Assembly: GCF_001540865.1 (NCBI RefSeq)
Contig: NC_033629.1
Span: 9,646,085-9,710,084, forward strand
Direction of reading: 5' to 3'
Length of the DNA: 64,000 nucleotides
From: Ananas comosus
Lineage: Eukaryota; Streptophyta; Magnoliopsida; Poales; Bromeliaceae
In this document: positions 12,396 to 25,782 of the stretch, piece by piece
Numbering within the stretch: position 1 is the stretch's first letter
Layout: the number at the start of each line of letters is the position of its first letter
Program-made: the position numbers and the translations under genes
The notes under the pieces: model-generated
Database searches by the model: none
Told to the model about the DNA's origin: nothing
Seen by the model: only the letters and a program-made list of their open reading frames with translations

Positions 12396-12564
12396 CTACT
12401 CAGAATGTGAGAAATTGGGTTAGGAAGGAAGTTGATAAATTGCGCAATATTTTTGATAAATTTAGATTTATTTCTATTAGGTCTATCTTTTAATATTTTG
12501 CTGGTTAGACATAAGAGATAAATTTAAATCTTGTTTAATTATTGATATTAAAATTTGCTTTATG

Positions 12565-12567
<3 letters not shown>

Positions 12568-12601
<34 letters not shown>
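12568..12601. repeat. (TA)n microsatellite
   Basis: About 17 TA units directly abut the left end of the foldback element at 12602. Confidence 0.9.
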
Positions 12602-12604
<3 letters not shown>

Positions 12605-12863
12605 TAGGGCTACTGTGCTATTAGGAGCACAGCAGCCCTTGTGCTCCTAAATTATTAACCGCCCATCAAATTTGATGGGTGGTTAGGATGAAAAGGAGAA
12701 GAGAAATTGGAGAGAAATTCAAAGAGAAGAGAAATTGAGAAATCCAATTTCTCTCCAATTACTCTTCCCCCTTTCACCCTAACCACTCATCAAATTTGAT
12801 AGGTGGTTAAGAACTTAGAAGCACAAGGATTGCTGTGCTCCTAATAGCACAGTAGCCCTACTC
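12602..12863. mobile_element. Short foldback element (copy S1)
   Basis: This is a near-perfect inverted repeat. It starts GAGTAGGGCTACTGTGCTAT and ends with the inverse ATAGCACAGTAGCCCTACTC. Just inside each end sits a separate small hairpin: TAGGAGCACA...TGTGCTCCTA on the left, TTAGAAGCACA...TGTGCTCCTAA on the right. Deeper inverted blocks include ATCAAATTTGAT and the AATTTCTCT stretches. No coding sequence. The left side touches (TA)n and the right side touches a sequence gap. Confidence 0.88.
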
Positions 12864-12881
12864 NNNNNNNNNNNNNNNNNN
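12864..12881. other. Sequence gap (18 N)
   Basis: A run of 18 N right at the end of a strong foldback, likely an assembly break caused by the inverted repeat and the TA tract. True length unknown. Confidence 0.95.
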
Positions 12882-12930
12882 GGTGATACTTTTAAAAGTA
12901 TTCTAGCTCAATTCTATATATATATATATA

Positions 12931-13140
12931 TAATAGCACCAAGTCATTGGTGCTACCAAGTTTTTGGTCATTGGATTAAGAGATGTGCGGTTAGAATGAT
13001 GTGGGCCCCCTATGGTTGAGTGAGTGGTTGGTTGAATAGTATGATCTAACGGGTGAAAATAATCAAAAGGGTAGATCTAACGGCGGAAAACTTAGAAGCA
13101 TCAAGTGCTTCGTGCTATTAATAGCATAGTAAGCGGACTC
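12931..13140. mobile_element. Short foldback element (copy S2)
   Basis: Sits beside an (AT)n tract. Left end hairpin TAGCACCA...TTGGTGCTA, right end hairpin AGAAGCATCA...GTGCTATTA followed by AATAGCATAGTA. The internal words GTGGGCCCCCTATGGTTGAG and GGTAGATCTAACGGCGGAAA are shared with the elements at 46549 and 23421. Copy ends are less alike than in S1. Confidence 0.75.
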
Positions 13141-16100
13141 TATAGATATATCTTTGGAATGCGGAGACCTCTTCTCTTTTTTTACGTGCACGCGCACAAG
13201 AATACAAAAACAAACACAAAAGAGGCACTTGAGTGTTGATTGATCTAATCTAACAACTATACTAATTCTTGCACGCATGGCGAGTTCACACATATAAAAA
13301 CACGAAAAATACTTCATGCATGTACACTCAGGCAGTGGACTCTTTTAAAATAATTTTTTTAAAAAAATTATAATTTATCAAATAATTCTAATCAAAATTA
13401 TATTTAGCGAAATAATTCTTTTTTGTCCAACTCAGTGTCAGGATGGAAGAATGGTTAGAAAATGATGAATCATTTACCGTTTTTAAATTTTATTAGAAGA
13501 CGATGTATCGCTTTCCACTTTTTTTTTAGAAAAAAAATGGTAAACGATTCACACACACACACACACACACAAATCACATACGATAATAACCCAAAAATAA
13601 AAAATAATTCATCACTTTCTAAACACTGGGAACGAGTCACTTCCTGTTTCATTTTTGTCCAACATGCCACTGAATTGGCAAGAAAAGATTTAATTGGCCA
13701 AACAAAATTTTGGAATGATCATTTAGCCAAGTATAAACTTTTTAAAAATTATTATCTTAGAAAAAAAAAAAAGTCGCTCGTAGTACCCTCAAGAAAAGGA
13801 AAAAAAAGAAAAAGAAAGACAAAACACATAAACATAGTATGGCTAACAACTTTCTCAGTAGGAACCGACCGGCCCTAACATAAGTGGTAAAAGATTTGCT
13901 AGTTGGTATCCGAGATTTCAGATTTGAAGCTTAATTACTTTACACTGAAAAAAAAAACTTTCTCTGTAGGAAGAATCCAAATAAAAGGATCCTAAGATTT
14001 AAGCAAGAAGTTTATTTATTTATTAATTTGTAAGTTTGTGTACAAAATATAATTGCAGGGGACCCCGTATTGCTTAAAGGAAGGAAAATTATCACTTTGG
14101 AAGCACTTCTCTTTGCTGAACAATTAAAGAAATTTTGGTAGCAAGGCACAAAATTAAGGGATTTGGGGCCACATTTTTGTCGACCATTGAAGATCAAATT
14201 TCTAATCAACAAAAGTTGTTAATATTTGAGCATTTGGTTATTTTCTGAGGTAAAAATTGTATGGAGGTGACGTAAACTTTGACTATTTGGAATCAGATAT
14301 TTGACCTTTAAAAATCTACATTTTAATATCAAAATTTTTTGAAGTTTCTATTTTAGTGCTAAGCCACTATTATGAATAACTGCAAAAAACGTGCACACCG
14401 TTACTGTACAGGCCATCAATCTTTTATCTCATCTCATACTTTCAGTCAAACAATTCAGATTTTAAATAAAAAAGTTTATAACAAAATGAGTGGTAGATAT
14501 TGAAGCATAAGCTAAAATAAAAACCATGTAGTAGAGCGATATATGTATGCAATGTGTACAAGCAATAATTTTGAAGCTGTGGTGGGAGGGACTGGGATAA
14601 TAAATTTCAGATTTTTTTTTTTATATTGAAGTGCAAATCTTTATAGTTCAAGTACTTGTTTGCAAATGACGTGTAGCTCAGGCAACTTTTTTTTTTTTTT
14701 TTTTTGATTTACTTTCTTTTAAGCAACACAAAACATGCATGTTCCAAGAATTTTGTAAGCTATGATCTTAAGCAAAGAAGATCAAGTGATCCTTTTCTTA
14801 AAATGATTTTGCTTCCACACCTTGTTTAAGTCAATAAATAAAGCAACCCATGTTCATAAGACTCACTACTAAAATACTTATTACAAAGACCACACACAAA
14901 ACAAACTTAGCTTAAAAAAAAATTCACAACTTAAGCATCCTATGTTTTCTATGGACCCTACAAAAAAAATAAAAATAAATAAAAAATAGCAAGTTGGGGC
15001 CTTCACCCTTTTTGAATACCAATGTGAACTATTCTTTGGATAAGCTTTGGAAATTAATAAATGCTTGGGACAACAAGATTGAAACTTATCCATTTGGTTT
15101 TCTACAATAGTTGGAAAGGGTCATGTGCACTCAATTATTCATGCTTTGGGTATTATATATATATGTTTGGTAGCATTGAAGATACAACAAATAGCTAGCT
15201 AAGAGGAACCTTGCTTACAAAGTTAATATTCATAATAATAATTGGATGTGAGATATTATTGGTGAAGCACCATATTGTTGTCCCTTCCACCTCTCTCACA
15301 TAAAAAGGTTGTTCTGCAGTGTCTACAAATTGTCAAAATAGCTATCAATGAATTAATAATAAAAGGACAACAAAAACAAGGAGGAGGGTCTTTCAGATTC
15401 TGCCTTAGTTCCTACAAAAGTAATTATATTTCAATAGAGCCACCTACATGAAGAATTTTGAAAACTTTCATACTTTCTCAACAACTATCCGAAAGGGGGG
15501 AGCTTTTTGGTTTTTATTGCCTGCAGCTTCCTGGCACAGCTGAAATTCATGAACATTTGTTTGTCAAACATTTGACTTTTGCTCCCCAAAAAATGGTTTC
15601 ATTACATTGTCCAACCAAGGAAATGACTTGGTACATGTTGTCTTTTTTGTTGAAAATTTGGGAGCTTGAAACCCCTAACTTGGTATATGTTAGTTAGGGC
15701 ATTGCAACCATATATCTTATGAGTTTAATAGTAGGGCTAATCTTGAAAAAATAAAAAAAAAAAAAAAAAAGAGTAATAATTGTAAGAAGTTAACTCAACT
15801 ACCAAGAGGCTATGTTGAATGTGGTGATATCCACCACTACCCCAGAACAATTCCTCATTACATTTTGAGTATGATCCTCGTTTTACACACAAGTGAGGTA
15901 ACAAACAAAACAAACATACAAAGAAAAGAAACTGAAGAACCCATTCAATTGATCTTTCTCATTCTGCATTTCCACTACAGAGGTTATAACAATCACAACC
16001 CCCCCAATCAAATACAAGCAAACAGCTCTGATTCATGTAACCACACAATAGTATATTGTTATTACACCTATTCAACCTCCGTATATAAGGCAAAAGAAAA

Positions 16101-16241
16101 CCCAAAAAAAAAATGTAACTATAACAAAATGTACATAATACCAAAAGTGTATATAAAATTTAGAGAAAAAAGAATTAAGTTTTAGTGAACAGCTGATAAA
16201 TAAAATAAATGAATGGCCAAGATCTTGAGATAAGTGTTGAA
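13141..16241. other. Intergenic region 3' of the NAT gene
   Basis: No gene found. It contains a (CA)n tract at 13550-13571, several poly-A and poly-T runs, a SINE head at 13863-13958, and otherwise unique-looking AT-rich DNA. The transporter's 3' UTR and poly-A site should lie just below 16242 but cannot be fixed by eye. Confidence 0.6.
13863..13958 (+). mobile_element. SINE head, truncated
   Basis: ACCGACCGGCCCTAACATAA followed by GTGGTAAAAG and TTGGTATCCGAGAT matches the head of the fuller SINE at 53420. The box-A-like part is near 13875 and a decayed box B (GATTTGAAGC) near 13921. It ends in an A-rich run without the usual 3' tail. Confidence 0.6.
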
Positions 16242-19200
16242 CTAGGAGCTGAGGCACTTGGCCCACCGGAACCAGCAACTGATTTTTTCCGGCAGCATGT
16301 AAGGTTTAAGAGAAGCGGGGTCGACTTCAGGCCGCCTCGAATCCGACCATATGTAGACCCCTCTTTCTTGCTTGGTACCGGGGACCGTGTTGTCGAGTAT
16401 AAATGCCACGAGGAGAGCCAACACCATGTTGATTGATAGAAGACCATTCAGTGCATAATTTAGCTGAAACCCACGTCGAAGAAGTAGTTAGAAACTTATA
16501 AATCTTGGTAAAACTTGCGGGTTAACATACAAATTTCCCCGACGGAGTTTATTTTCGTTCTTAAATTTTAATTTATAACACTTGGGATTTTGACTTGATT
16601 TGATTCCGATCCCTTATTTTGTCCTCGAGTTTGATCCCGATCAGCCCTTTACAGAATGTAAGCTACCAGAAGGATTTAATTGTTAACAAGAAAAAACTCT
16701 AGGAATTTAAATTGTTCTCATCGAACTTATGAGCATAAAATGATATCAAAGGTCAAGCAACAAAACCTAAATGTATTACGAAGAAAATGGCAATGTCGCC
16801 GAATGGGAGCATAATTCCGACTACAAAAAGCAGAACACTGCTTTGAGAGGTGCTCAAGTTAGAGTTTACCAAATTATATTATCGTTCCTAAGAGGTGATT
16901 AACTGTTCACGTGGTAAATGCTGGTAAAGCATACATCAGTCATTCATTTTGGTGGAAAATGAAAGAAAGTTAGGTCAAGATAAATTTAGTAATGAATTGA
17001 GCATAGTTGAATAATTTTCTTTAATTAGGTAAATTGACTAGGTTAGGACAACTTAGGTTGGTTTGATCGAGTATGCAGTTAGTTCACTTGTTTTGTGCTG
17101 GATTAGTTAGCCTGGTTCACCAACATCTGCTTCAACTTCAACTTCTAATAGTCAAGAGCCGATGTCCGCATCAACTGGTGCAATCAGGTTAAGTTGGGCC
17201 TGGTCGAGCCCAAATCAATAAGTAAGCCCAAATTGAGTTATTGTCCGCAGTAACAGCTCAATGCTATATGCTAAGGGCACAGAATGGCAAGAGAGCAAAC
17301 TAGATTTGCTGATGATTATTTGGTAAAATACAAGATTTGCCCTGTGGGCTGTGCTAGCCGTGCCGCCCCGTGTTGGGACGGTGCCGGCGCACAGCACAAT
17401 TACATATCAACTGTTCAATATTATGAAAACACAGTTCTCTACTAGCTAAAACTTTTGGAAAATACGTTTGTTTCACATAATTTAACATGATATCAGAGTA
17501 GAATGTCACAAGTTCGAATCCTGTCAGGCTTCTAGTATTATTAATTTTCTCCTATTTAATTTAAGTCCGGATCTTGCGCCTATCAAGATGTCTCAAGCCC
17601 AGAAGTGATGAGGTGTGTTGAATATAAATATTAAAAACAATGTTCTCTACTAGCATAAGCTTTTGAACAATAAAGATTGCTTCACATAGTTTAACATCAA
17701 CGTTGGCACACAATGTGCCACGGGCACACTGTCAGTATGCCACTAGCAAGGGTGTGTGCCGTACGGTGCCAATAGCAAGCCGGCATGCCTGATGCCAATG
17801 GCACGGCAATCCTTGGTAAGAACATATAGACACTCATTTGAAAAGGGTAGATGTTACGACATATTTAGTATCTTATGCTATATTAGGATATTGTATAAAT
17901 TTAGAGTAGGATTATATGGTATGATATAGAATTATATGGTATGTAATCCTAGTTGTATTATTACTATACTAGGCATTGTCACTATAGCAGACTTATCTCT
18001 TGTACCATATAATTTTATCAATAGAACCCAAGAGGGCATACTCTTTTGCCTTTCTTTCATGATATCAGAGCGGAAACCCTAATTTGAGAATATCGATCCA
18101 TAGCCACCATCCACCACAAGTCTCACTTTCTTCCATAGGTGCTTTTTCTTTTGGTGTTCTATCTACCCTTATCCTTGGACTTTTATCTCTCGGGTACTGC
18201 TACACCGGCACTACAGTACTGCTACAGTTGGCACTACAGTATCGGCGCTACAGTAATTATGCTACAGTAGTTTCAACCTCTTGGAGTTTCTTCTTATCTC
18301 GTTGGTGCTGCTTGTTGGTGTCGCCTGGTTGATCTTAAGTACCGCCGGTTCATCTCAGGTTCAACTCTTGACTCATTTTCCTCTTTCCTCTGAATCTGTG
18401 ATTACTTGGTCTATTTTTAAGATTTGTCTCTCATGGTGGATCTTTTTTTTTTTTTGTGGTTACATGTCTTCCTCTTCAAACCTACCAGTAGTTAACATCA
18501 AAACTCTCATATCACTTGAACTTACGAATTCCACATCTGGTATGGAAACAAATTTTTCTAAATATTTTGGAGAGTTTTGGTGTTATATCGCATGTGGACG
18601 GAACTGGTACTATACCGCCTCAAACTATTGAAACTTCTAATAAGAAAACAAGTGCAAACCCAGAATATCAAAACTGAAAAAAGGAAGACACCACTATACT
18701 CTTATGGATTAATGCCACCCTTTCTCTTATCATATTACAAATGGTCGTTTCTAGTTCTCCTAAAACTGCATATGATGCTTAGAAAACTATTGAAGCACAT
18801 TTTCTTGATAAAACTGCTTCCACGGCTTTCTCTCTAAAATCCGAATTGTAAAGCATCAAGAAAGATTCATGAAAATGAGCGATTACATGCAAAAGATTAA
18901 ATCGATTGGTAATACTCTACAATCCATTGGTGAATCTGAGTCAGACCATAACTTGGTCATGACAGTTCTTCTCGAATTACCGGAAGAACATAGGGGTTTT
19001 GTCAGTGCTCTTAATACACATCGACATAAGCCCACTTTTGAACAACTCCGTCCACTTCTAATACAAGAGGAAACTGAAGTTCAACGTCGTACTAGTTTGA
19101 CGACATCATCGACCACTCCCACTATCGATGGTGAAGCTTTTTATGCAAATCGTGGACGCAAAAGCCGTGGAGATCGTGGAGGTAGATATCGCGGTGGTCT

Positions 19201-22200
19201 GGGACTACGCGGTAGATTTAATTCATATTATGGTTGTGGATCTCCTAGAACCTATTCGCATTCTCAACCTAATAATTCTCAATCCTATACTCCGACCCAT
19301 CAACCTTACATTCCGAAATTTGGGACACAATGTCAGATCTGTAGCAAGTTTAATCATTCGGCTCTTCAGTGCAGACAATACTACAATCACTCCATTATTA
19401 CCTCTGTGCCCTTCTTTCAGTAGATGAACATCAAAACTTGATACAATATCTAATTTGTCATTATCTTTTATTACAATTGTTAAGGGCCTATTTGTTTGCC
19501 CATAACTGATTTGCAGGTGAAAAGTCAAAGTTGAACTGAAGTTCAATTGAAAATTATTTTTCCACAACTATTTGTTTAATAGGAAGTTAGCAGCTTTGGA
19601 ATTATAGTTCTTCTATTTCTTTTATTTGTTTACCAAAAATTTTCAAATTAGTAAAAAAGAATGAAAAAAAAAGGGTTAGAACAGTAAATTTTTTTATTAT
19701 TTTTTCTATATCTTTCTCTCCCGTAATTGGCTTTGCCACTATATATGGCGAAGTCAATTACGGCGATTTGAGAAAATGGAATTACGGGTGAATTTAATTT
19801 AGGGCAAACATAAGGGAATATTTACAGCCAAAAACAACTTCATCCCTCTCCACTTTCAGTGAAACAGACATGCCCTAGATGTGTTCTGAGTTCTTGGGCC
19901 AATGGTTTTCCCAACCCTATTTTGTTTTGGTTGGCCTGTTTAGTAAGTTGTTATTCCTAGTCTTGTTGGGATTATTCCTAGTCTAATTGAGGTTTCAACT
20001 AATTTGGGATTATTCCTAAGTTAAAACGAAATCATATTGCAATTCAGTTACTCGTATAAATATACGTCTAATTCGTTCAATTGGTTGGATCAAAAAGAGC
20101 ATTGGATGTATTTCGGGATGCCGGGGTTCACTAAGAAAGGCATTTTTGGTATCCCACTTTGGCCAATCATAAAATCTTTGCGCCGTCTTAGCCTATGGAC
20201 AAAGGCCAATGGCCGAACAATATAAACTGCTTGTGTATTTTATTTTTTGGTTCTCTATTTCTCAATTCTCTTTGGCTTTTCAAACGCCCATCGTATTAGG
20301 ATTTTTCAGCCTTCGTTGTTCATCAATAAATTCTCATCATGTTCTGTCAAAACTTAATGTTTTTTGTCAAAAAAGTTGCAAATACTGTTATCTTTTATTT
20401 TAATAACTCTCCAGAGGTTTTGTCAACACTTAATGGTCTCCATGAAAATGTTACAAACACTGTCAACTGTCAAGTTTTGATGGAGAGAGTTTACACACCC
20501 ATTTCAAAGTGCGCTATAGTTCAGCTATTATATATAGAGAGAGAGCTAGGCTACTATGCTTTTGAAAGTAAAGAGGCATTTGTGCTAGTAAGATTTTTCG
20601 ATGATAGGACATTTGATTCGGCAATCAGTTTCGTTAGACATGATCTACAGTGTTGAAACTATCCAGAAATCAAATTTTATAATTTTTTGACTCTATTTGC
20701 CAAGTGATGAATAATCTCAAAATGAACAGCTGAAAATAAAAATATTATAAAAAATATGTGTATATGTGTGTATGTGCGCGCGCCTAATTACTTCTTACCT
20801 AATTACTTCTTACCTAATTACTTCTTACATTCATTTCAGTATAAAACATATGCACACAAGGAAAAAAATTATGTTCAGAGCTTACCGAATTGCTGCTGGT
20901 ACTGACTGGTCCACTTGATGCGGCAGAATAGGGCAAAAGATAACTAGGAAGAATAAGCATGGAATTGGGTTCGTACTGTTGAAAATATGCAGGTATGGAT
21001 AAGGAGATGAACAAGGTAAATCCGACAATTATCATATTCCTGGAGCTCGCAGTTTGGGTATACCGCATAGTTGACAGACCAAGTGCCACAATTAGAGCCC
21101 ATGTGAAGCAAAGAACAGAGGCAGCTAATGCCAAGGGGATAGAAGCAAGGAGAGCACCTATTTTTCCTGCCATAGTAATATATAGAATCAGAGAATTATA
21201 GCAACTATACGCCAACAGAATTATCTATTCACATAAAGATAAAAACACAGAATTCTAGCTGAACTATAGGGTATTATGGAATTGGCACTAAACTTCATAA
21301 AATTTTGATTATACTACCTAACGTTTACCTTTTGTTACCTTTAATTTCAGAAATTCTCCCTAAGTTCTTATAACATAATAGTTTTTGCTAGAAAAGTTAA
21401 CATGAATATTCCATCAAGTAACAAAATATTCTGTTAGATTACAAAATATTTTCTTAAGAAAGTTGAGAATACCATTAAGTTCTGAGAAGAGATACTTAAA
21501 TTGAATACACTGTAGTTAGGTTGAAAAAACAGAGTCAAATTTCAGGTACCGTTTTAATATGCCAAATCCAGCTAAGGTTTCTATGTCATTTGCCTTACAT
21601 TCATATACATACGATACATGTGTATCCTTTATCCACACAAAAAAGCCACTTCCTAAAAGACCTTTTCTGATTAAAAACCAAATTCCAGTCTTAAACTGGA
21701 TAAGCCCCACCTTAGATCAGGGTATCAAAGGGTTATGTATGAAAATTGAGATTTTACAAGGTATATATGCAAATAACTAAATATGCAGCAATATATATGC
21801 GAAGTGCAAAGAATAGCGAATTATACATGCATGGAAAATCTGAACTTTCATACATGCATTTTAGAAAACTCAAATTATTATGTATTCGCTTGGACTCATA
21901 AGTTACCTTGTCTAGAAAACCTTTCAATTTTTTTTTAATAGAAAACCAGCTTCCCACATGAATTAGTAGATTCCCACTACAAGACATGAAAAGGAAACTA
22001 CACTTCAAAGGGTATATGAAAATTCAGAGTTAAATAGGATATAAAAGTAAATGGTTGATTCTCCAGGGCATATGTGTAAAACCCCTAAAAAATATTACAA
22101 CCACAGATGTAATAACATACCTACAAAGGAGAATAGGATCAAAAAGGCTGCTCCAATTTGCAAGGCCTTTCTGCTTCCCATCTTAGTTACATCAATGGTG

Positions 22201-23365
22201 TGTATGTTCTCGGTCAAAGTTGTTGACCCAGTTCCCGTACCCCAAAGCCCAGCTAGTATACTTGAAATCCCTTCAAAGCCAATGGCCCTGCTCACTATTC
22301 CAGGCGTTGGGGGCCTTAAATTGACTAGCAAGGATGTTGCATGATATGAACCAATCTGCCAAAGTTAAAAGAACTGGCTGAAATTAAAATAAAGTCTTGT
22401 AGATCAAAGATTGTATCTGTAGAGAAATAATTAACTACTATTCTTTTTCCAACCAAAAATGGAAAGAAGAAAAGAATCGAGCTTTTACTGTGACAAGAAG
22501 TTAAAATGAACTTTGCAGCCCCAAAAGCAGAAACAGCAATCAGAAGCTTCTCTTGCTGCAGAAGAAGCTTTTAAAGAGCTTCAAATGAAAAGGAAGCCAA
22601 CACTTACTATGAATTGCTCTAATCAAACAACACTTAGATAGTGCTCCAGCTATGCCAAGCAGGCCCTAATCCAATAAGGGGATTCGACTATGCTACAGGT
22701 CTGTTGTTTGATGAAGCATTACTTGATTAGTGCTTTTAGGAGAAGCATCATACCAAAATCCCCCTAACAGCTTCACTTTGTAGCAAAAGCAAAACAACCA
22801 AAATTGGATATTTCGCTTTGAGGGCTCAGAATCCTATTTTAGCTTCTTGACACAATAAACACTCCGGACACACATTTTTTTGTCAATTATTGCTAGAAGG
22901 GAACATGGTGGAAAGCGAGTCCCGAAGCAGACCAGAAAGACAATAAATTAAAAAGCTGCTTCTGAAGTTACTCACAGAGTCTACCGACACAACCAGTGAA
23001 ACAACGACCATAATCATAGAGGTCTTGAAGTGGAAAGTCGGGGAGCCCCACTGGAAAGGATAAGGAATCCGAACCCACGCGGCAGTCCTCCATGCATTAG
23101 AAATATCGGTTCGACAATGCCTCATAATATCTGCACGCCTTCTGCATGAATCTAATAAGATATTCGAACTAGGTATGTTTGAGCTGCAGCCCTTGTAGTT
23201 GTAAGCTCCACCAGCTGTCAAAAAGAACGCATACGCCCATATGATAGCAATACTAAGGGGAACCTGCAAGAATGTTGGAAACCATAAGCAACAATTTAAA
23301 ATATTCAGCCCTCCAAATCATTCATTTGCACGTATGTGTGTACCCCTTATAAAATCTGAATTTTC

Positions 23366-23399
<34 letters not shown>

Positions 23400-23866
23400 T
23401 GTGTGTGTGTGTGTGTGTGTGAGGCTTGTATGCTTCTAGAAGCACAAAGCGTTCCGTGCTTCCAAATCGTTTTCGATGTTGGAACTTTTGAATCGATGAT
23501 TGGCTCCGTTAGACTTGATCTAGATTATTTGAAGTACCTAGAAAATAAATTTTGTGATTTTTCGATATCATCTGCCTAGTGATCGAAGGGGCTCAAAATC
23601 AATAATTTTAATGGCCGTGGTGAGCCGTTTGCAAGTTTAACGGTGTAGAAATATCCAAATGATGTAAAATTTTAATAGAAAATTCTTTATACTATATAAA
23701 ACAAGATCAATATCTTTGATCTAAAATTTTAATGTCATATCATCATATTTTGTAAGATTTTTATTTTCAGCCGTTAATTTTGAGCCCCTTCGATCAAAAT
23801 GGTAGATCTAACGGCGGAAAACTTGGTAGCACCAAGTGCTTCGTGCTATTAATAGCATAGTAGTCG

Positions 23867-23937
<71 letters not shown>

Positions 23938-25106
23938 CCTATACTTTCAAAAGTACGGAGGCCTCCGTACTTCTAAGTTGTTTTCGATGATGGGATATAC
24001 GATTCGGTGATCAGTTCCGTTAGACATGATCTACGCTATTGGAACTATCTAAAAAGCAAATTTCATAATTTTTTGACTTTATTTGCCTAGTGAATGAGTA
24101 GCCTCAAAATGAACGACTGAAAATAAAAATCTCATAAAAAATATTTATAAAAGACTCAAGTTTCAAATCAGTAGTATTGATCTTGCTACTGATGTTAAGT
24201 AGAATTTTCTATTAAAGTTTCATATAATTTGTAATGTTCTACAATGTTGAACATAAAAATGTGCCACATCAACTGTTAAAATAGTCATTTTTGAGATATT
24301 TTGATCACTTGGTAAATGATGTCGAAAAATTATGAAATTTGTTTCTAGATAGTTCCAATAGCATAGATTATGCCTAACGGAGTCGATTGTCGAATCGGAT
24401 ATCCTATTATCGAAAACAACTTACAAGCGCGGAGGCTTTCGTACTTTTGAAAGCACAGGTTATCCTTCCACCATCATTGTCTTTCTTATTTGCCCTTAAA
24501 GTCAGGGGCACAAAAAGTATTTCAACTTTTTGTCTTTTCCAATATACCCCTCTAGCGTAACCAACCTTTCTTATTTGCCCTTAAGTTAAGGGCAAAATTG
24601 GCATTTTAATTTTTTTTAATTGTGATAGATATTTAACTCACGTTTAACTCAGGTTAACTTAACAGGAGATAACTGCGGGGGTATTTTGCAATAATGGTGG
24701 AACATATGAGGGGCATTTTAGAAAGAAAAAAAAAGTAGGGGTAGATCGGATATTTCCAGACGCATGAGGGGTATATAGGCAATTATCCCATATATATATA
24801 TATATATATATATATAGTATTGATCTTGCTACTGATGTTAAGTAGAATTTTCTATTAAGGTTTTATATAATTTGTAATGTTCTACAATGTTGAACGTAAA
24901 AACGTGCCACATCGACTGTTAAAATAGTCATTTTTGAGATATTTTGATCACTTGGTAAATGATATCGAAAAATTATGAAATTTGTCTCTAGATAGTTCCA
25001 ATAGCATAGATTATGCCTAACAGAGTCGATTGTCGAATCGGATGTCCTATTATCGAAAACAACTTACAAGCACGGAGGCCTTCGTACTTTCGAAAGCACA
25101 GGAGAC

Positions 25107-25143
<37 letters not shown>

Positions 25144-25718
25144 ATATAAATATATATATAAAGAGAGAGAGAGAGAGAGAGAGCTAGGCTGGTATACTAT
25201 CGGTAGCACAGAGTCCGCGCTACCAAGTTGTTTTCAACGATGTGGCTTCCAAATCGACGATCGGCTCCGTTTGACTTGATCTACACTATTGAAAGTATTT
25301 GGAAACTAAATTTTATAATTTTTGGGCATCATTTACCTATGAAACAAGTAGTCTAAAAATGAACGGCTGAAAATAAAAATCTCATAAAAAATGATGATAA
25401 AAGACTTGAATTTAAGATCAGAAGTACTGATCTTATTCTAAATAATGAAAAGAATTTTCTATAAAAATTTCATTAAATTTGGATTGTTTTACACCGTTAA
25501 ATTCACAAACACATCATATCTACTATTAAAATTGTCAATTTTGAGACCTTTTGATCACTAGCCAAATGATATCAAAAAAATTATAAAATTTAGTTTCCAA
25601 ATTCTTTTAATAGTGTAGATCAAGTCTAACGGAGCCGATCGTCGATTTGGAAACCGTGTCATTGAAAACAACTTGGTAGCACGGAGACCTCCGTGCTACC
25701 GATAGTATACCAGCCTAG

Positions 25719-25782
<64 letters not shown>

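Noticed and set aside
16175..16447. Longer alternative frame over the last NAT exon
   Set aside because: The other frame continues the transporter (FILDNTVPGTKQERG) and fits the splice phase.
17489..17530. Possible tRNA gene
   Set aside because: Only the box-B half is tRNA-like; there is no paired acceptor stem or full cloverleaf.
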